Below are positions 23,701 to 37,323 of a stretch of DNA of 64,000 nt, one piece after another. A program made the position numbers and the translations under genes. The DNA comes from Branchiostoma floridae. Lineage: Eukaryota; Chordata; Leptocardii; Amphioxiformes; Branchiostomatidae. Position 1 is the stretch's first letter. Every line of letters starts with the position of its first letter. The notes beneath the pieces are model-generated. The model was not told where the DNA came from and made no database searches. It worked only from the letters and a program-made list of their open reading frames with translations. The stretch covers positions 18,436,864 to 18,500,863 of the forward strand of contig NC_049995.1 of assembly GCF_000003815.2 (NCBI RefSeq). Direction: 5' to 3'.

Positions 23701-25889
23701 GTGAGATTCCACACCTGCTTTACTTCACGCTTCGTAACTTCGCATGTCAGCAAGGAGGCCATTTCAGCTCAAATTCTCTAAATACTCTATGGTATCTTGA
23801 GACTTAAACCGTTCTGCATGTGCTTTAAAAGGGCGATTGACCTCTTGTATCAAAGGAAATCATAGGAATTTTCAAGAAGTTCTCATGTTATTGGATGGTA
23901 TACAGGCATCTGCTATTCTTAAACATGAATATCGTCTGAGATACACTCTCCGTTTAAGGGTATCTCCGTAGGACATTAGGTATTCACAACCACACTTTGA
24001 ATATTCTTAACTAGTGTTGAACATGTAAATATATGTTATTTGCGGTAAGTACCTACGGTCGCCATAAACAATGACTCCACCCCTCGCCAGGCTTGTGTGA
24101 CTTGTCACCGGTGCTGAACAGAACAAACATTACGAAGTCGGGAGCTAATAACGGCGACATATTTGTCTTTGGAGTTGCACTGAGCATGTCAAACTGCAAA
24201 TATACGCCTGCAATTTCAATAATTTAATTCATCTAGAAAAATTAAGCTGATGAACCTTTAAGTATACCTGTTAGTATGTTATATGTGGCAAGGACATATC
24301 AGTCTCCTGATCCACGCCCCGTCCCATGGCACGTCCGTGACTTGGTCATGGTTGATGGACAAAATAAACTATCAACAGTCGGGCTGTGGCGTCATGGGGA
24401 AGCCATAGTGCTCGGAGACTCACAAAGAGCTACATTACATCTTACTGTTGACTGATCGTGCTAAGTCCACGAAATTTAACATTGGGAACATTACTCAACA
24501 TAATTTACAGCACAGTGAAATGTCCCTTTGTCATGTATTCAGAGGGGACACAATAAGCCGAATCATGGTTTAAACTGTGCAAGGTCGAACGTAAAGGTCC
24601 CTGGCTAAAGTTTTTTTTTTATGCCATTTCCAGACGTGTTTGTTAATGTTACCTCCTAGAGGTCCACGAACACATACCTTTGCCAAATTAAGGTTTTCAT
24701 GAAGAGTACCCGTTTTTGTGACATTATGAATGGTTATGATGGTTTTCTCCTATTATTAAAATCCATTCATAGCATCTCGATCTATGCTGTTGGCCTGCAT
24801 GCACTCTGACAGCACATCTTAAAATGAACAAGAATCTAAACATGTATATATGTTATTATTGGTGGCACTGAGGGCCTATGGGCGCCATAAACAATGCACC
24901 CCCCCCCCCCTCGTCACGTTTGTGTGACTTGTCACTGGTGCTGAACAGCACAAACATTACGAAGTCGGGAGCTAATAATGGCGACATATTTGTCTTCGGA
25001 GCTGCACTGGGCATGACAAACTGCAGTTTTACGCCTGCAATTTGAATAGTATAATTCATTATGAAAAATTAAGATAATGAACCTGTAAGTATTATGTTAT
25101 TTGTGGCAAGGACCTATCAGTGTCCTGATCCCCACCCCTCGGCACGTCCGCGTGACGTGTTTATGGTTGATTGACAGAACAAACACTCAACAGTCGGTGA
25201 GCTGAGGTCAAAGTGCTCGGAGACTCACAAAGAGCTTCAGTACATATTTAAACTGGGGTAATTATGGCCTGAAAGTGCTTAGTTCACAACAGTTGCACAT
25301 TGTTAACATTGACATTACTCAACATGATCATAAGTTACAGCGAAATGTCCCTTTGTCATGTATTCACTCACGGAGGGAACAGAATGAGCTTGTTTATGGT
25401 TTAAACTGTGCGAGGTCCCTAGCTAAAAATTGTTATGCCATTTCCGGACGTGTTTGTATTGTGCTGATGGGCCTTCGAAGCGTTACCCCCTAGAGTTCCA
25501 CGAACACATACCTTCGCACATCTTATAGTGCCGCCATTTAATCTTCAAGCAGATGTTGGAAAGAAATATTTGGGCCGCTAGCATATGTCAGGATACAACG
25601 TCAAACCAGCTGGTACTGCTGATATTGCAGTGATTTTACAAATCAATAAGGCGACGCCCTATTAGTATTAAAGGAAACGCTAGCTTATTGTATCCCGAAC
25701 TGTTTTCGTCACTAGCGGGTCAAACGCCGCTATGCAATCAGCTACCAGCGGTCGGGACCAAAGTCTAACGGATACAGAGTTCGCTACAAACCTGCCACGT
25801 TCACGAGACGCTTATTCCTGTAGTACCAGCAGTATCCGCTAAGTTGCGCAGCTGCAACAGCCACCCTGGCATTACCCCGTGGCCATGAT

Positions 25890-26050
25890 CAAAGTCTAAC
25901 GGGTACCGAGTTTGTTTCCAACTGCCACGTTTACTGCAATCTAATTCAGTCCCCAGACAGGAGACATCTGAGGGCCGGTAGTTTGTCTTGAAGAATCAGA
26001 CCAACGCTGATTACACCTTAAGGAGTTTGTCTTACTGTCACGTCACACAG
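25890..26050 (+). promoter_or_regulatory. Copy 4 distal first exon, type 1
   Basis: The type 1 leader (CAGACAGGAGACATCTGAG, then CACGTCACACAG) has its donor CAG|GTAAGT at 26050/26051. Its TATA position is degraded (GCAATCTAATT). Confidence 0.6.
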
Positions 26051-26420
26051 GTAAGTTTTTGAACCTGCTTCACTACAGGTGAGAAACCTTTGACGTGGCA
26101 AATCAGTCAGGCGGCCATTTTAGGTCAACGACCTGAGAATACTTTTCTTTAACCTTGAGACTCCCATTGCTCTTTTTTGGTGAAACCTTCAGCTTAGGTA
26201 AAAGGAAGTAAGATAAAGTTTAAGGAATTTGTTCATGTATAATAGCCTGATGCTGAACATGACAGAAAGTGACCACATAATGTCCTGTAAGTTACTTTGA
26301 ATGGTAAGGCGGGTAGGATAGGTTTAGATTAAATTTTATGATATTCACAGTCGCACTTCAGATATGTTTGTTACTGTGAATAGGATAATGATCATGTACA
26401 ATAGTAAGGGTCTCATTGTG

Positions 26421-27338
26421 GCAAGGACCTATCAGTGTCCTGATCTCCGCCCCACCCCTCGGCACGTCCGCGTGACGTGTTAATGATTGATGGACAGAAC
26501 AAACTCTCAGGAGTGGTCTGAGCTGACGTCACGGTGGGAGCCAAGCACTGGGAGATGTAAACAATTACACCACGAGTACAAATTAGGCTTAGCGAGGATT
26601 CAACGGTGCTTACTCCACAGATGTTAACGTTGGTACTTAAAAAGGAGTCTTGTTAAAGGTTAATGTTTAAAGAAACTTAACCCCAGCGTCGGTGATAGTA
26701 TAATAGCCACATATATTGGTTTACTGGTTTACTGAGATACCTTTAGCTCATATATATGCCTTCTATGTTTGCAGAATTAGATGACTGGGCGTGTCAAACA
26801 GTAGTTTTACACCTTCAGTTTCAATAATCTATGTTCTATTAACATGTAAGTATGTTATTTGTGGCACAAAGATCTATCAGTGTCCTGATCTCTGCCCCTC
26901 CCCTCGGCACGTCCGCGTGACGTGTTAATGATTGTTGGACAGAACAAACTCTCCAGAGTGGTCTGAGATGACGTCACGGGGAGGGCAAGGTACTTGGTTC
27001 ACAATCAACTACCGTACAAGTTCTAACTGGGCTTAGTGTGGACTGAATGCTGCTCAGTCCTCACAAGTTAACGTGGTTACTTAAACGTAATTATAGTCTA
27101 ATGTCCTCTTTCAGACAAGCAGGCACAAGGTCTGAATTGCGCATGCGCAGGGCAAAAGGTGAAGGCCCTTGACTTGTAGCCAAACGCTCTTGCGTGTCAA
27201 GACACATGTCGAAACGTATTTTCTTAATGTCTCATTCGCCTTGAACTTTGACATTTTACCCACAAGGTACCGCAATGTGAATGCACATTTTAAAATACAA
27301 AAACTTACCCTTCTATCCTGCGTAAATTGGTATAAAAG
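26421..27338 (+). promoter_or_regulatory. Copy 4 proximal region: two CRE-like blocks and TATAAAAG
   Basis: TGACGTCA occurs at 26524-26531 and 26969-26976 in two copies of the same block about 445 bases apart. TATAAAAG lies at 27331-27338, 116 bases before the ATG. Duplicated blocks at the same spacing recur before copies 6, 7 and 9. Confidence 0.65.
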
Positions 27339-27446
27339 TGCACGGCTTTCATCATGTACCAAGTACACCTTACCTTATGTCGTACTTAGACGTACAATAT
27401 GTGCCGATTCTTTGTGTTCAGTGACGTTTTATCGTCTGTTTTCAGG

Positions 27447-30437
27447 ATGGCAGGTCCGGTCCGAGAAAGTAGAGTCACAGATGCCGACAGGCGCCATTTT
27501 GATTTCATGCAAACCTTGCTCCGTATTTCCGATGAACTGACAGAAGAGGAAACATCGAACTTGAAGGTTTTCTGCCTGCATCTAATTCCTAAGGGCCACT
27601 TGGAACAGCTCAGGAGAGCAATGGACGTTTTCGTCAAGCTGATGGAACTAGACAAAATCGACCAGGAGAACTTGGAGTTTATAGAAGAGATCTTGGAGAG
27701 AATCGGCCGACAGGACCTGATTCGGGACGTTCTGCGGCCGTTCCAGCCGCCGGACCGAGAGATTCCGGAAACTCCCGAACTGCAACCGGGAACAAGTCAA
27801 CAGGGAACAAATGGAGAAGGTGAGTGACACGCAAGATTTATTGATTAACTTTAAACAAAAATCAAATGTCCGTACAACTTGCCCTGGGCATTGAATCCCG
27901 AGCTGCAACCAGGAAGTATCCCAGTGAGTGCAAGTGAAAGAGGTTAGTAATATCAGTATTTTTTCTGGTAACGCTTTAAAGGTTTAGAGAACGGTTAATC
28001 AAGGCAGTTCTATTTCCCAAGGATATAGTTTTTAATGCATCTCAAAATAAATTTACATATTTTTTCTATTTGTTGTAATGTTATCAACCCTTGGCTAACA
28101 TTGTTTTCATTACTTCCAGGAGATGAAACTGCCAACGCCTTCTTGGTCATTCACGGTCAAACGCACATGGTCCAGGAAACAGTTGATCGTCACAGACGCA
28201 GTTTGGCGTCACTGTTTGGCACGAGAAGGTCACAGGTCAAGTTCAGAGGTTACAAGAAGCACAAGAGCATCCTGGTGCACTTCTCCATACCGCGGGAGAA
28301 CACGGCGGTGCTGAGGCACATGGCGGATCACTCCGACCCGAGACTTGTCTACATGGGCGTCAAGTCTCTGCAGATCGACGCTGAAGTTCCCATCAAAGTC
28401 CAACAGGAGGCGCCGCTGTACGGTGAGTCGACTTTGTATATTTCGTCAATGGCAAGAAGTTGTACAAATGTACTTATTTTATAGACCTAGCTGTAATTTC
28501 TCTAAATGTATAAGTTCGGGTGCTTTGAGTTAGTGTTTCTGTTAATGTATTGAGTGGTTTTCTTTGGCCACGTTTGCAGTTTCCTCCCAGTTATATCAAA
28601 ACTTTAGACAAATATAAAAAGGGAAAAAAAGAAAGCAAAAAAAGGGACACTGTTGTCGACGTCACATTTTGTAGGTACTTTGTAGCATGTCAAAGACATG
28701 TTCAATAGGCATGTCTAATAGACATTTCTAATAAATTGTCACTAGCTGTATATTATACTATGTTTTAAAGTGTACTTTCAACAAATCAGAACCATGTATA
28801 CTACTTATCTGTTGATTTGTAAAGTTCCTTTTACTAAATGACTTTCAGATGTCAAGAGTCAACTGCCTGTTGATGACATTGAGGTTGGATGCAGTACCCG
28901 GACCAAACGCCAGAGGGCGCCCCAGAGCTGGACCCGCCTGTCTGCCCTGAACCTGTTCTCGGACGCCCTGCCGCTCCATCTGCAGGCAGCCGCGAGTCTG
29001 GAGTACCAGGGCTTCTCCTACAGCCTGGTCCGGGCTCTGGTGCAGAAGGACCGGCTCAGAGAACACCAGATGAGGCAGGCCATCCAGAACCTCAGGAACG
29101 CAGAGGTGGATTCCAACACTCTCCGTCAGAAGGCAGAGGTGGATTCCAACACGCTCCGTCAGAAGGCAGAGGTGGATTCCAACACGATCATGACTTTGCG
29201 CTCTAAGCTCAACATCACAGCAAACAGATTGGAGGAGGCTCTTGAGACGATCGAGGTTCTTGAAGGAAAGCTGCAGCAGGCTCAAGAATACGCAGAGAAA
29301 GCCGCCAAGCAGGTGACAGCCCACGTGACCGAGTACAGGGGAGAGAAGCCGCCTGGAGGCTGGTCGACACAAGTTGAAAAGTCAGATGCAGCTACACAGA
29401 CACACCTAGCGGATGATTTTGGTACTACAGGGGGATCCGGAGATGTGGGTGGCAAGCTTGGAGAAGATCCGACAGTAAAGGAAGAAGACAAGGGAACTGC
29501 AAGGCAAGACTCTGGCAGTGGGGGTGATGGAAGAGAGGAAGTTCTCGGTGCAGAAGCACCCGAGCAAGAACGACACACAGCGAGGATAGCAGGAGCGGCA
29601 CCTGGCTTTACTGGGGACTGGAAACAGGATGTGGTCACTTTTGGTGGGGAAGGATCAAAACCGGGAAAGTTTCAATCCCCACTGGGCGTTGTCGTGTCGC
29701 CTAGCAACGAGATATTTGTCGCTGATCGCAACAACAGGCGGGTCCAAGTCCACAGCACGGAGGGGGTTTACCTGCGCCACTTCCCAACAGTTGTACCGGG
29801 TGCAGGGGATAAGGACATGGGGCCATATGATGTTTGTATGGACGGTAACGGCACGCTGTGGGTAGTGGGAGAAGGTGGATCAGCTGATCATGTTGTACAG
29901 TACAGCACGGACGGGACCGCCATGGCGGGGTTTGACCTGAAGAAGATCCGTTATTCCCGCGGCATTGCAGTAGACATGCGCACTAACCACATCCTGGTGA
30001 CTGATGTAGACCAAGTTGAAGTTCATGTGTTCCGTCCGGACGGCTCCCTGGTGCGGACAGTCCGGCATCCACGGGGTAAGATAACACGCCCACGGTACGT
30101 CACTGTGGACGGGGAGGGGAACATTCTTGTGACGGACTGGTACAATAACTATGTCTACGTGTATGACGAGTCCGGGAAGTTCCTGTTCCAGTTCGGAGGG
30201 AAGGGAAGTGGTGAAGGTCAGCTGAGTGGTCCCGCAGGCATCTGTACAGACAGCTCGGGTAACATCCTCGTGGCGGACTCTTGGAACAGGAGGGTTCAGA
30301 TCTTCACACGTCACGGCGAGTTTGTCCGGACCTTCCGTACTAGGTTTAAGCCGGAATACCTGGCTGTGGGACCGGAAGGGCAGCTGGTTGTGACCAATTA
30401 CTGGGGAGGTACTGTGGCTATATATCCTAGCTATTAG
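27447..30437 (+). CDS. Copy 4: DED - exon B - coiled coil - NHL protein (754 aa)
   Basis: Exons are 27447-27819, 28120-28422 and 28849-30437. The DED exon ends GAAG|GTGAGT in phase 1. A second DED-exon tail, ending in GAAAGAG|GTTAG at 27942, follows within the intron and matches the tail of copy 8. It looks like the scar of a recombination between two DED exons. Exon B starts GDETANAFLVIHG, the most divergent N-terminus among full copies, then rejoins the common sequence. Exon C has two AEVDSNTLRQK units and a single YRGEKPPGGW unit (shortest linker). The NHL domain spans about 487-754 and its last loop reads NYWGG. There is no Met near the start of exon C, so exon C cannot be an independent full-length gene. 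An upstream in-frame ATG at 27399 would add 16 residues. Confidence 0.87.
27884..27942 (+). pseudogene. Remnant second DED-exon tail inside copy 4 intron
   Basis: These bases encode a stretch resembling NPELQPGSxPVSASERG and end in a donor-like GAG|GTTAG. The same tail and the intron after it occur at the functional DED exon end of copy 8 (58510-58740). No good acceptor precedes it in copy 4, so it is probably not an exon. It may mark a crossover joining a copy-3-like exon and intron start to a copy-8-like exon tail and intron. Use as a cryptic mini-exon cannot be excluded. Confidence 0.55.
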
Positions 30438-31074
30438 TCATGCAACACTTTGGAGAAGGATTTGTTTAAAAACAAACAAAGTGGACAAAATTCTTATATA
30501 TATATATATTCTTGATTAGTTTGTGATATGAGGAATGACTGGTTGGTGGCGAGGTTCCTATCGGCTTCCAACGGCCTTTGACCTTTTTGTCGTGTCAGAC
30601 GTCCGGAAGGTCACGTGTTCTGAACAATCAAGTTTGTCCTGAAGCAGAACTGAGGAGTTGAGGAAAAGTTGTTGATTCATCTCTCCGTAATCCGTCTTCA
30701 TAATTCTTAGAAGGTGTCATGAACTTTTCTGTGACCAGAGGTTTTGTATATTCTGGCCAATTGCAATGAGATAAATTGCTCTTTGTCCCAGAATGATTAC
30801 TAGAGAATAATAAACAACGCTTGTTCAGAAAATATTAATACCTGCCGTCATACACTCAGTATGTTTAATTACATTCTTTGAGGAGATGCCCCTCTCTGCG
30901 TACAAATCGGTACATCAACGAATCGTCAGACCTTAGATTAATCAATAGATAATCCATTAAACTCCACAATGTTGATTTATTCATACATTTGTACGTAGGA
31001 CGTTCATTCACTTTTTTTGCATGTACAGTTGTATGTAGCAGACCTTACGTATGTCACTGTACCTTTGCTGTGTC

Positions 31075-31080
31075 AATAAA
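31075..31080 (+). promoter_or_regulatory. Poly(A) signal, copy 4 (proximal)
   Basis: AATAAA followed by GGTGATGATTGTTACG, 640 bases after the stop. The shared distal block also has AATAAA at 33013-33018. Confidence 0.5.
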
Positions 31081-31304
31081 GGTGATGATTGTTACGTTTT
31101 CTGTCGGACAAATATGGGAATGTAGTTATGCAGTGTGTGTGGTGTAATCAGGAAGTAGACCTGTATATAGTATGCTGTGCGGGAGGTAGAGTTCTGTGAG
31201 AGGATCTGCATGCTCTTTTACGTTGGCGAGTAGCGACCTTCGGGAGCGGAACAAAGCTAACAAGGCTGGACTCCAGGCTAGCGTAGGCAGCCTATTTTCA
31301 TTTC

Positions 31305-31430
31305 CCGTAATTCGTAGGAAAAACCATCTTATCTACGTAATTCGTAGCGAGGCGACCAAATTTAGCGTAATTGCCTGCATTAATTTAGCGTAATACGTAG
31401 GGGGTTCTTCTGAATTCAGCGTAAATCGTC
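31305..31430. repeat. Cluster of CGTAATTCGTAG-like motifs
   Basis: Five spaced variants occur: CGTAATTCGTAGG, TACGTAATTCGTAGCG, AGCGTAATTG, AGCGTAATACGTAGG and AGCGTAAATCGTCG. The class is unknown. Confidence 0.5.
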
Positions 31431-34400
31431 GTCGGGACCCCCATGCAGACCCTCCTATGATACTGCCTGTTACGGTTCCATTGGACCGGAGGAATGTAAG
31501 TGAACAGGAATGTGTCTGCACAGATGTGTATCATAGAACTTCAAGAATGGGATCGCAGGAATTTCCTTTTAGTTCGATCACTGCAGTGTTGCAGCGAAGA
31601 TTAAGAGAAAGTACCAGATTGTCTCTTAGGGTCTGCAGGAAATTTAATCTGAAGAAATAGTACTTCCTGTAACGTTAAAGATTTTCCGATGCACTAGTAT
31701 TTTAGACTAGCATCCTTGCGGACACATTCCTGTACAATTCCTAGAATTCTTGCAGACTGTGCACAATACTATACCATAAGGCGCGAACCTAAGGCGTCGC
31801 CAACAAAACTTTACCATAAGGCTCGCTCTGGATCTGTCGCCAAAAAACATTCAATAGCACTAGATGTCTCACAGCGACATCTAGCGGGAAATCAGAAAAC
31901 TGCAAGGCTTTTTCGCAATAAAACAATGCGAGTCTTCAGTATACCAACGCAGACTGGGCGCGCTATGGGCTTGCTATAACGACGTAGGAGGCTCTAAAAG
32001 ATGGTATCAACTATCTTTTCTGTACAGGAATGAAGTGAAGTTCTTGCGGTATGATTGCACCACTATGAGTGTTAAAATGACAAATTGTCTGAATTTTCTG
32101 TCCTGGTTAAATAATCATGCAACCATTTCATCATCAAGTAGAATGTTGAAGTAAAAATGTTGATTTTGTAATTCATTATCCGTTATTCTGAGTGTTCTTT
32201 GTCCGAAAAACGAGCAACTTGCGAACATCATGATCCTCCCACCCCAACATCTGATTGAAGACAGTCCGTAACCTTTGACCCATCCATCCAGTCGTGCCGC
32301 TCTTTTACGCATGTGCAGTCCGACTGACCAATCAGTTGAGTTTATCTATTGAACAGAGAGTAGCAAATTCTTTAGAGCAAGCGGAAAGTAATGTGAACAG
32401 CTTTGTGCGTTTATCATTATATCGTGAACAATCCATAACAAAGCGACGTTCGTCTTCGATCTCATTTGGGCAGAATGGACAAAACCTCTGGTCTCGCGCA
32501 CGGGGAATTTAAGTATATCTTCCGGCTTCTATATTTAATTTGTGACTGCAAATTCTTATCTTGTAATTGCTCTACGAAGTTCGAAATTTTGTACATTCGA
32601 AATATACTTCTTTTTCCGTATTTATCCTTTAGCGTAGAATAAATGGAAAGTTTTGAGTTATACTGGATAGAAGAATGCCATTCTTACATGTATATATCCT
32701 GTAAACGGAGTCGTAATTGACCGGTTAGCATATAAGATGATAAGGAAATGGTCTGACTGACTGAGGTTTTCCTTCATGACTTAGCCGATGATAACGAGTA
32801 TCCAAACAGCAGTTTACCGATGATGGTACAGGATGTGTGACATGTTTTACCTATAACATCAGCATGTATTATCAGCTGAATAAATAGATGCTAAATACAG
32901 GCCTCTACACCATGTCTGCGGATTGCACATTTGGTCTGTGGTATTAGCGGTTGAGTCTCTTACGAATGGAATTGAATTGGATTCTGTGAGATGATATAAT
33001 ACGTTTTGCACCAATAAAAATCATCCTTCATTTGTATATTTGATTATGGTTCTTTGTGGCGAAATCCATGATAAATTCAATTACTAACCATGGTTTCGAT
33101 CTCTTCGTAACGCCATACAATATTCCGTATTAATGATTAACTTTCATAGACATAAAAAATCTCGCTAACGTCTGGCGGTAATTTATAAAACTATATGCAT
33201 TCTGTAGAGATATGCAACAATGATATACTATACAACTATGAATCTACGATATACGAAAGCGGATTGGGCTTGCAATAACGACCAATGAAGTTGTAAAGAA
33301 AAGTTATTATGTATCTAATCTGCATGGGAATAATGCGACATTGTTGCAACATTGTCGAAGATCATTGGGACAACATTTCAAAACATCATTGGAGACTATG
33401 AGGAGTTGAGACACCGTCACAAAGTTTAGCTAACGATATAAAAAATGTTCGAATGTTGGTCCTGTTATAATAATATCACGTTATGATAATAGTGCCGGCA
33501 TGGACATCATCAGTTATCTGGTCTTTTTCAGGATGACCAAATTTAACCTTCCGCCAATCCTCTGGCAATATAAATAATTTATAACATACTTGGCATCCCC
33601 AATATAAACACATTCAGATCATCTTATGCTAGCAAACAACTCATGAATTGAGCCTCATAATGCCAAAGCGACATAGAATGTTGTATATTCAAGTTAGGAG
33701 ATAACACCTCCCACACTTACCTTTTCTCACCAGACGTATTCACTTTTACCTGGACTATTTCATCTACGGGCATAATGATTGTGACTCGTGCAGCTTGTAT
33801 CACTCCCTAGTAATTTGTATCACTCCGCGGTACAGAGAACAGGAAAAGCAGAAAGAAATTCTATGAGTCAGCTCACAAAGGTGTCTGCATTGAATCATAT
33901 AATCGTGCATCAGGACATCAGGGCACAGTAGTTGTGTTGGATCCTTCACAAACCTATACACATGCACTATTGTGCCTCATGCCTCAAGGTAACATGATAC
34001 CTTTCCACCATGACAGTCAGACCAAAACAACACACCGTCTATTTCTTCGTTGCCTATTTTTCTCTTAAATAATTACATTACACTCGAGTCCTTCTTACTG
34101 AGTATTTGAACACGAGGTAAATTTGTTTTTCTCTCCGTACTGCCAGGGCAGGTAGCCCCATGTTTAGAAAGTTACGAATGTGATCACATTACAAACAGCC
34201 TTTGCACCTGCTGGGGTTGATGACCTTTAGGGTCACGCACCGCTACCCTGTCTTTTATGCGGGAGGGGGATAAACAGAATACCTATTCGCAGTAGGGATA
34301 AGACGATACTGAAGTGAGGACGAACGCAGCCAAAGGTGTACAGGTAAGTTGTGTTGCTATCTAAGAGGTATCTTGCCAATTCTGCAGTAAGGTTAGGAAG

Positions 34401-36239
34401 ATAGCATTTGATAGTTAAAACCTAACGGCCATAATGTACCAGGGTCCTTCTCTTTCTACTATCACCGGGTATTTGGTCTATCCTAGTACGGAGAGAAACT
34501 GACTTTAGAGTTTCCCAAGGATCTCTCAAAGTCTCTCAGAGTCTGTCACATGTTACTATACTCCTAATGCTAAATTGTTATGGAAAAATATTTGCTTACT
34601 TCTTGAAGCTCAGAACATTAGCATAAAAAGACAAAAACTGGCAGGAAAACAGGTATTCAACATGTAGGGTAACTCGTTCTGTAAAAACTGCTGTTACTAG
34701 TGTTAGAGGTATTAATATAGGTGCCAATAACGTGTTATACGGGGTGAGCTTTATGGGTGTTGCAGGAATGACTCCTCTGGTTCTGAATGTTTTAATTTCA
34801 CCCAGCGACCCACATTGCTTCGATTGCCTACCGGGCTATAGTCGCTGTTAGTTCGTGAACTCCTACGTTACGCGGTTTAGAAGCACCTTTTTCTTCAGTA
34901 GGGTGTCATATGTTCTAATATTGCAAGGTAGACTAAAGTTTACATCAGATCCTAGGGTAACTCTGAACTACAATATTTCCGCAGGTAACCCAAATGCCAA
35001 TACCGAGTGTTACCTTATCTAGGGGTATTGTGGTTGAGAAGTCACAACGATACAGATAGGCACCGTGTGTTTTGTTGGGATGTGACCCTAGCATGACCTC
35101 TGTGGCTAAAAAGCAAACAACTTCTCAGTTTCACCCAGCGTGTAAAAGACACATCTCTGGCAACAAACACTGCTGGTCAGCAAAATCTGTGTTTAAGAAT
35201 CACTAAGCATGCACTTATATAAGTGGTAATTATCGTTGTGCTACGTATCAGCTTTGTCGCGAAGTAACATTATTCCACAGCGCTTGTAAGACTGGGAATA
35301 TGTCGGGTTACCAGCGTCACGTCCAGGCAGTGTGCTTTGTTGGCGTTACCTTGTAATACTTGTCTGGTTGAAAACTTCTCTATTTCTATTTCTCTTTTCA
35401 TGTCAAAGAATTGCTTGTACATCATATCTCGCACCAAACAACGCTATTCCGTGAACCAAATGTCGATTTAAAGGCGGTCTAAAACATGTCCAATGTAGCA
35501 ATGTTAGCCAGAACAAGAGTTAGACTTCGGTCCCAATTGGAAAAATGGGCCCTGCCGAGCGATTCAAGGCTGTTTGTGGCACTTTCCGGCGTTACCCCTT
35601 AGTGGTCTAGTGGGATATCCTGTGGCTCCCGCGATATCTTTGAGCAATAATTCCGGCTCAGTAACTTACTGTCGCCAGGACCTATCTGTGGCTTACAACG
35701 AGGGGTGTCCCCCAGGATCGGGCAGTCCGCCGGGGCAAATTTGTAGTTTCGGTGCAATTGGGACCGAATTCTTACGTTGCACCACCGCGTCTAGGCAAGT
35801 TGGTTCGGTTTGTTTAGTAATAGTCTGTAAACTGAGTAACGGGACTTCAATGTTTTCCAGACTGGAGTCAATAACGTTACAAACGGACAAAGCGCGCTTT
35901 GTGTACGTAGAAGCATATGCATGACGGGACCCGTTCAGAACAAATGTACTTCCAAGGTTCACCTGCAGAGGACAGACTTGTTCAAAGTCACACACCGGAC
36001 CTGATTTAAACTCACCTTAAGTATGACTGTGTGAAAAAAACGCCCTTAATGTCCACTGTTATTCAATTTTGGTCCTTTAGAACAATTCCATGCCATTATC
36101 GCCTTGTGGTATTACAAATTAGTAAAATAAATCCAATCCCAATGTACCAATCACCATCATCACTTTCTATTGTATATATTGATCTTTAGGGTAGTCCCTT
36201 CAGTTAACGTAATAACTGATTTCCAAGGGAGCCCTATAT

Positions 36240-36590
36240 ACATGTTCGCACATGTTCGCACAACGACGGGTTATACCGCCCCTTACGGGGTGACACACCC
36301 GTCCGGGTGAATGATGTAGATCACCATGTGACTGATACGAGACAGAGGTCGCCAGGCCTCCATCCGGGTGATTTGAAGTGAATCACCAACTTCCGACAGA
36401 AGGATTTGCACCAACGCACACCGCACCATCGCACGTGTGGGGGTTCTTTAACGTGCCTGGGATATGGCTCTCCCCATACACCCATGTATAGGCCTGTGAT
36501 CACCATCATCATTTTTGCCACATGCACTGAGCTGAGACATACTTCCCAGCAGCCTTTGCAATACACATTCACAATACACCTCCCAGATAG
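36240..36590. repeat. Dispersed repeat with GGGTTCTTTAACGTGCC segment
   Basis: It is related to 11486-11715 and extends further, with GGTTCTTTAACGTGCCTGGG and GGCTCTCCCCATAC. This kind of segment is a widely dispersed repeat in invertebrate genomes as far as I recall. It has no coding frame. Confidence 0.55.
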
Positions 36591-37224
36591 CTGAAGTCGG
36601 CTGTGACCAACAAGTGTACAGACTTGTCAAGTTGCCTCTGACAGTGCAGCAACTGGTACAATTTGATCAGAGATTTCATTTATTCTTCGTTCGCATGGAA
36701 GCATTTTGGTGCATTTTGCACACGCAGTATACATATTGATAGTGTTTAAAAACGCACTAGTTTGGTTAAATACTTTTTTAAAAGCAACTATTTGCATCAA
36801 TAACCCATGACAAGCGCAGTCTAAAACTGGAAATCAAAAAGTTGCAAAGAATGCAGTTGTACCAATGACATGGTTGTACAGAATGTTCTGGTTGTACAGA
36901 ATTAGCCTTTTACAATTCAAGAAACGCTTTTCACTGATGACACTGCAAGTCTCCCTTTATCCTCTTTGGTCACAGTCCGTCATCTGTGGTGTGGTTTGTG
37001 GAAAGCCCTTTGTAAAAAAAGGCTAGGTGTACTAAATTTATGTATGCCAGGTCTGCTTTGCCGACATAACTCTCCAGTGTCTCAAATCAGCTTCGCTGAT
37101 TGTAGTGCGGCACTTCTGGAAAGCGGTCATTATAGGCCATCTCGAAAATGCATTTGTTACACCATATCACAACACAAAATAGCCTTTTCTTAAACCTACT
37201 GCCTTTCGTGAATCGATATTTGGC

Positions 37225-37230
37225 TATAAA
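37225..37230 (+). promoter_or_regulatory. Copy 5 proximal TATAAA
   Basis: TATAAA 99 bases before the ATG, in the segment homologous to the TATA boxes of the other copies. I see no CRE block or clear distal first exon for this copy. Confidence 0.45.
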
Positions 37231-37323
37231 CATCAAGTAGCAAATAAAATTTTACTTACTTAGAGACCTATAATGTGTGCACAAAAGTTCCAGTTCATTA
37301 ACATTTTATCGTCTGTTTCCAGG

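Larger units (their letters stand above)
30438..37224. other. Long spacer before copy 5
   Basis: No convincing gene. It contains the copy 4 3' region, the shared 3' block near 32900-33060, a segment like the copy 7 upstream at 33860-34070, and unshared stretches (about 31140-31780, 34080-34740 and 34800-36200). A donor-like CAG|GTAAGT at 34343 could end a first exon for copy 5, but it lacks the leader sequence shared by others. The longest frame (35574-35924) resembles nothing I know. Confidence 0.5.

Noticed and set aside
28123-28533. Alternate-frame peptides over exon B
   Set aside because: The exon B frame is fixed by splice phase and conserved in nine copies; these are shadows.
29040-30437. 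Copy 4 exon C as an independent intronless gene starting at Met 29040
   Set aside because: Homology begins 190 bases earlier at the spliced exon start; the Met is an internal residue (VQKDRLREHQM region) shared by all copies.
34240-34343. Distal first exon for copy 5
   Set aside because: There is only a good donor (CAG|GTAAGT); it lacks the leader sequence shared by type 1 or type 2 exons, so it is not called.
35574-35924. 116-residue frame in the spacer before copy 5
   Set aside because: No recognisable domain, no paralog, an overlapping antisense frame of similar length, and no promoter or splice support.
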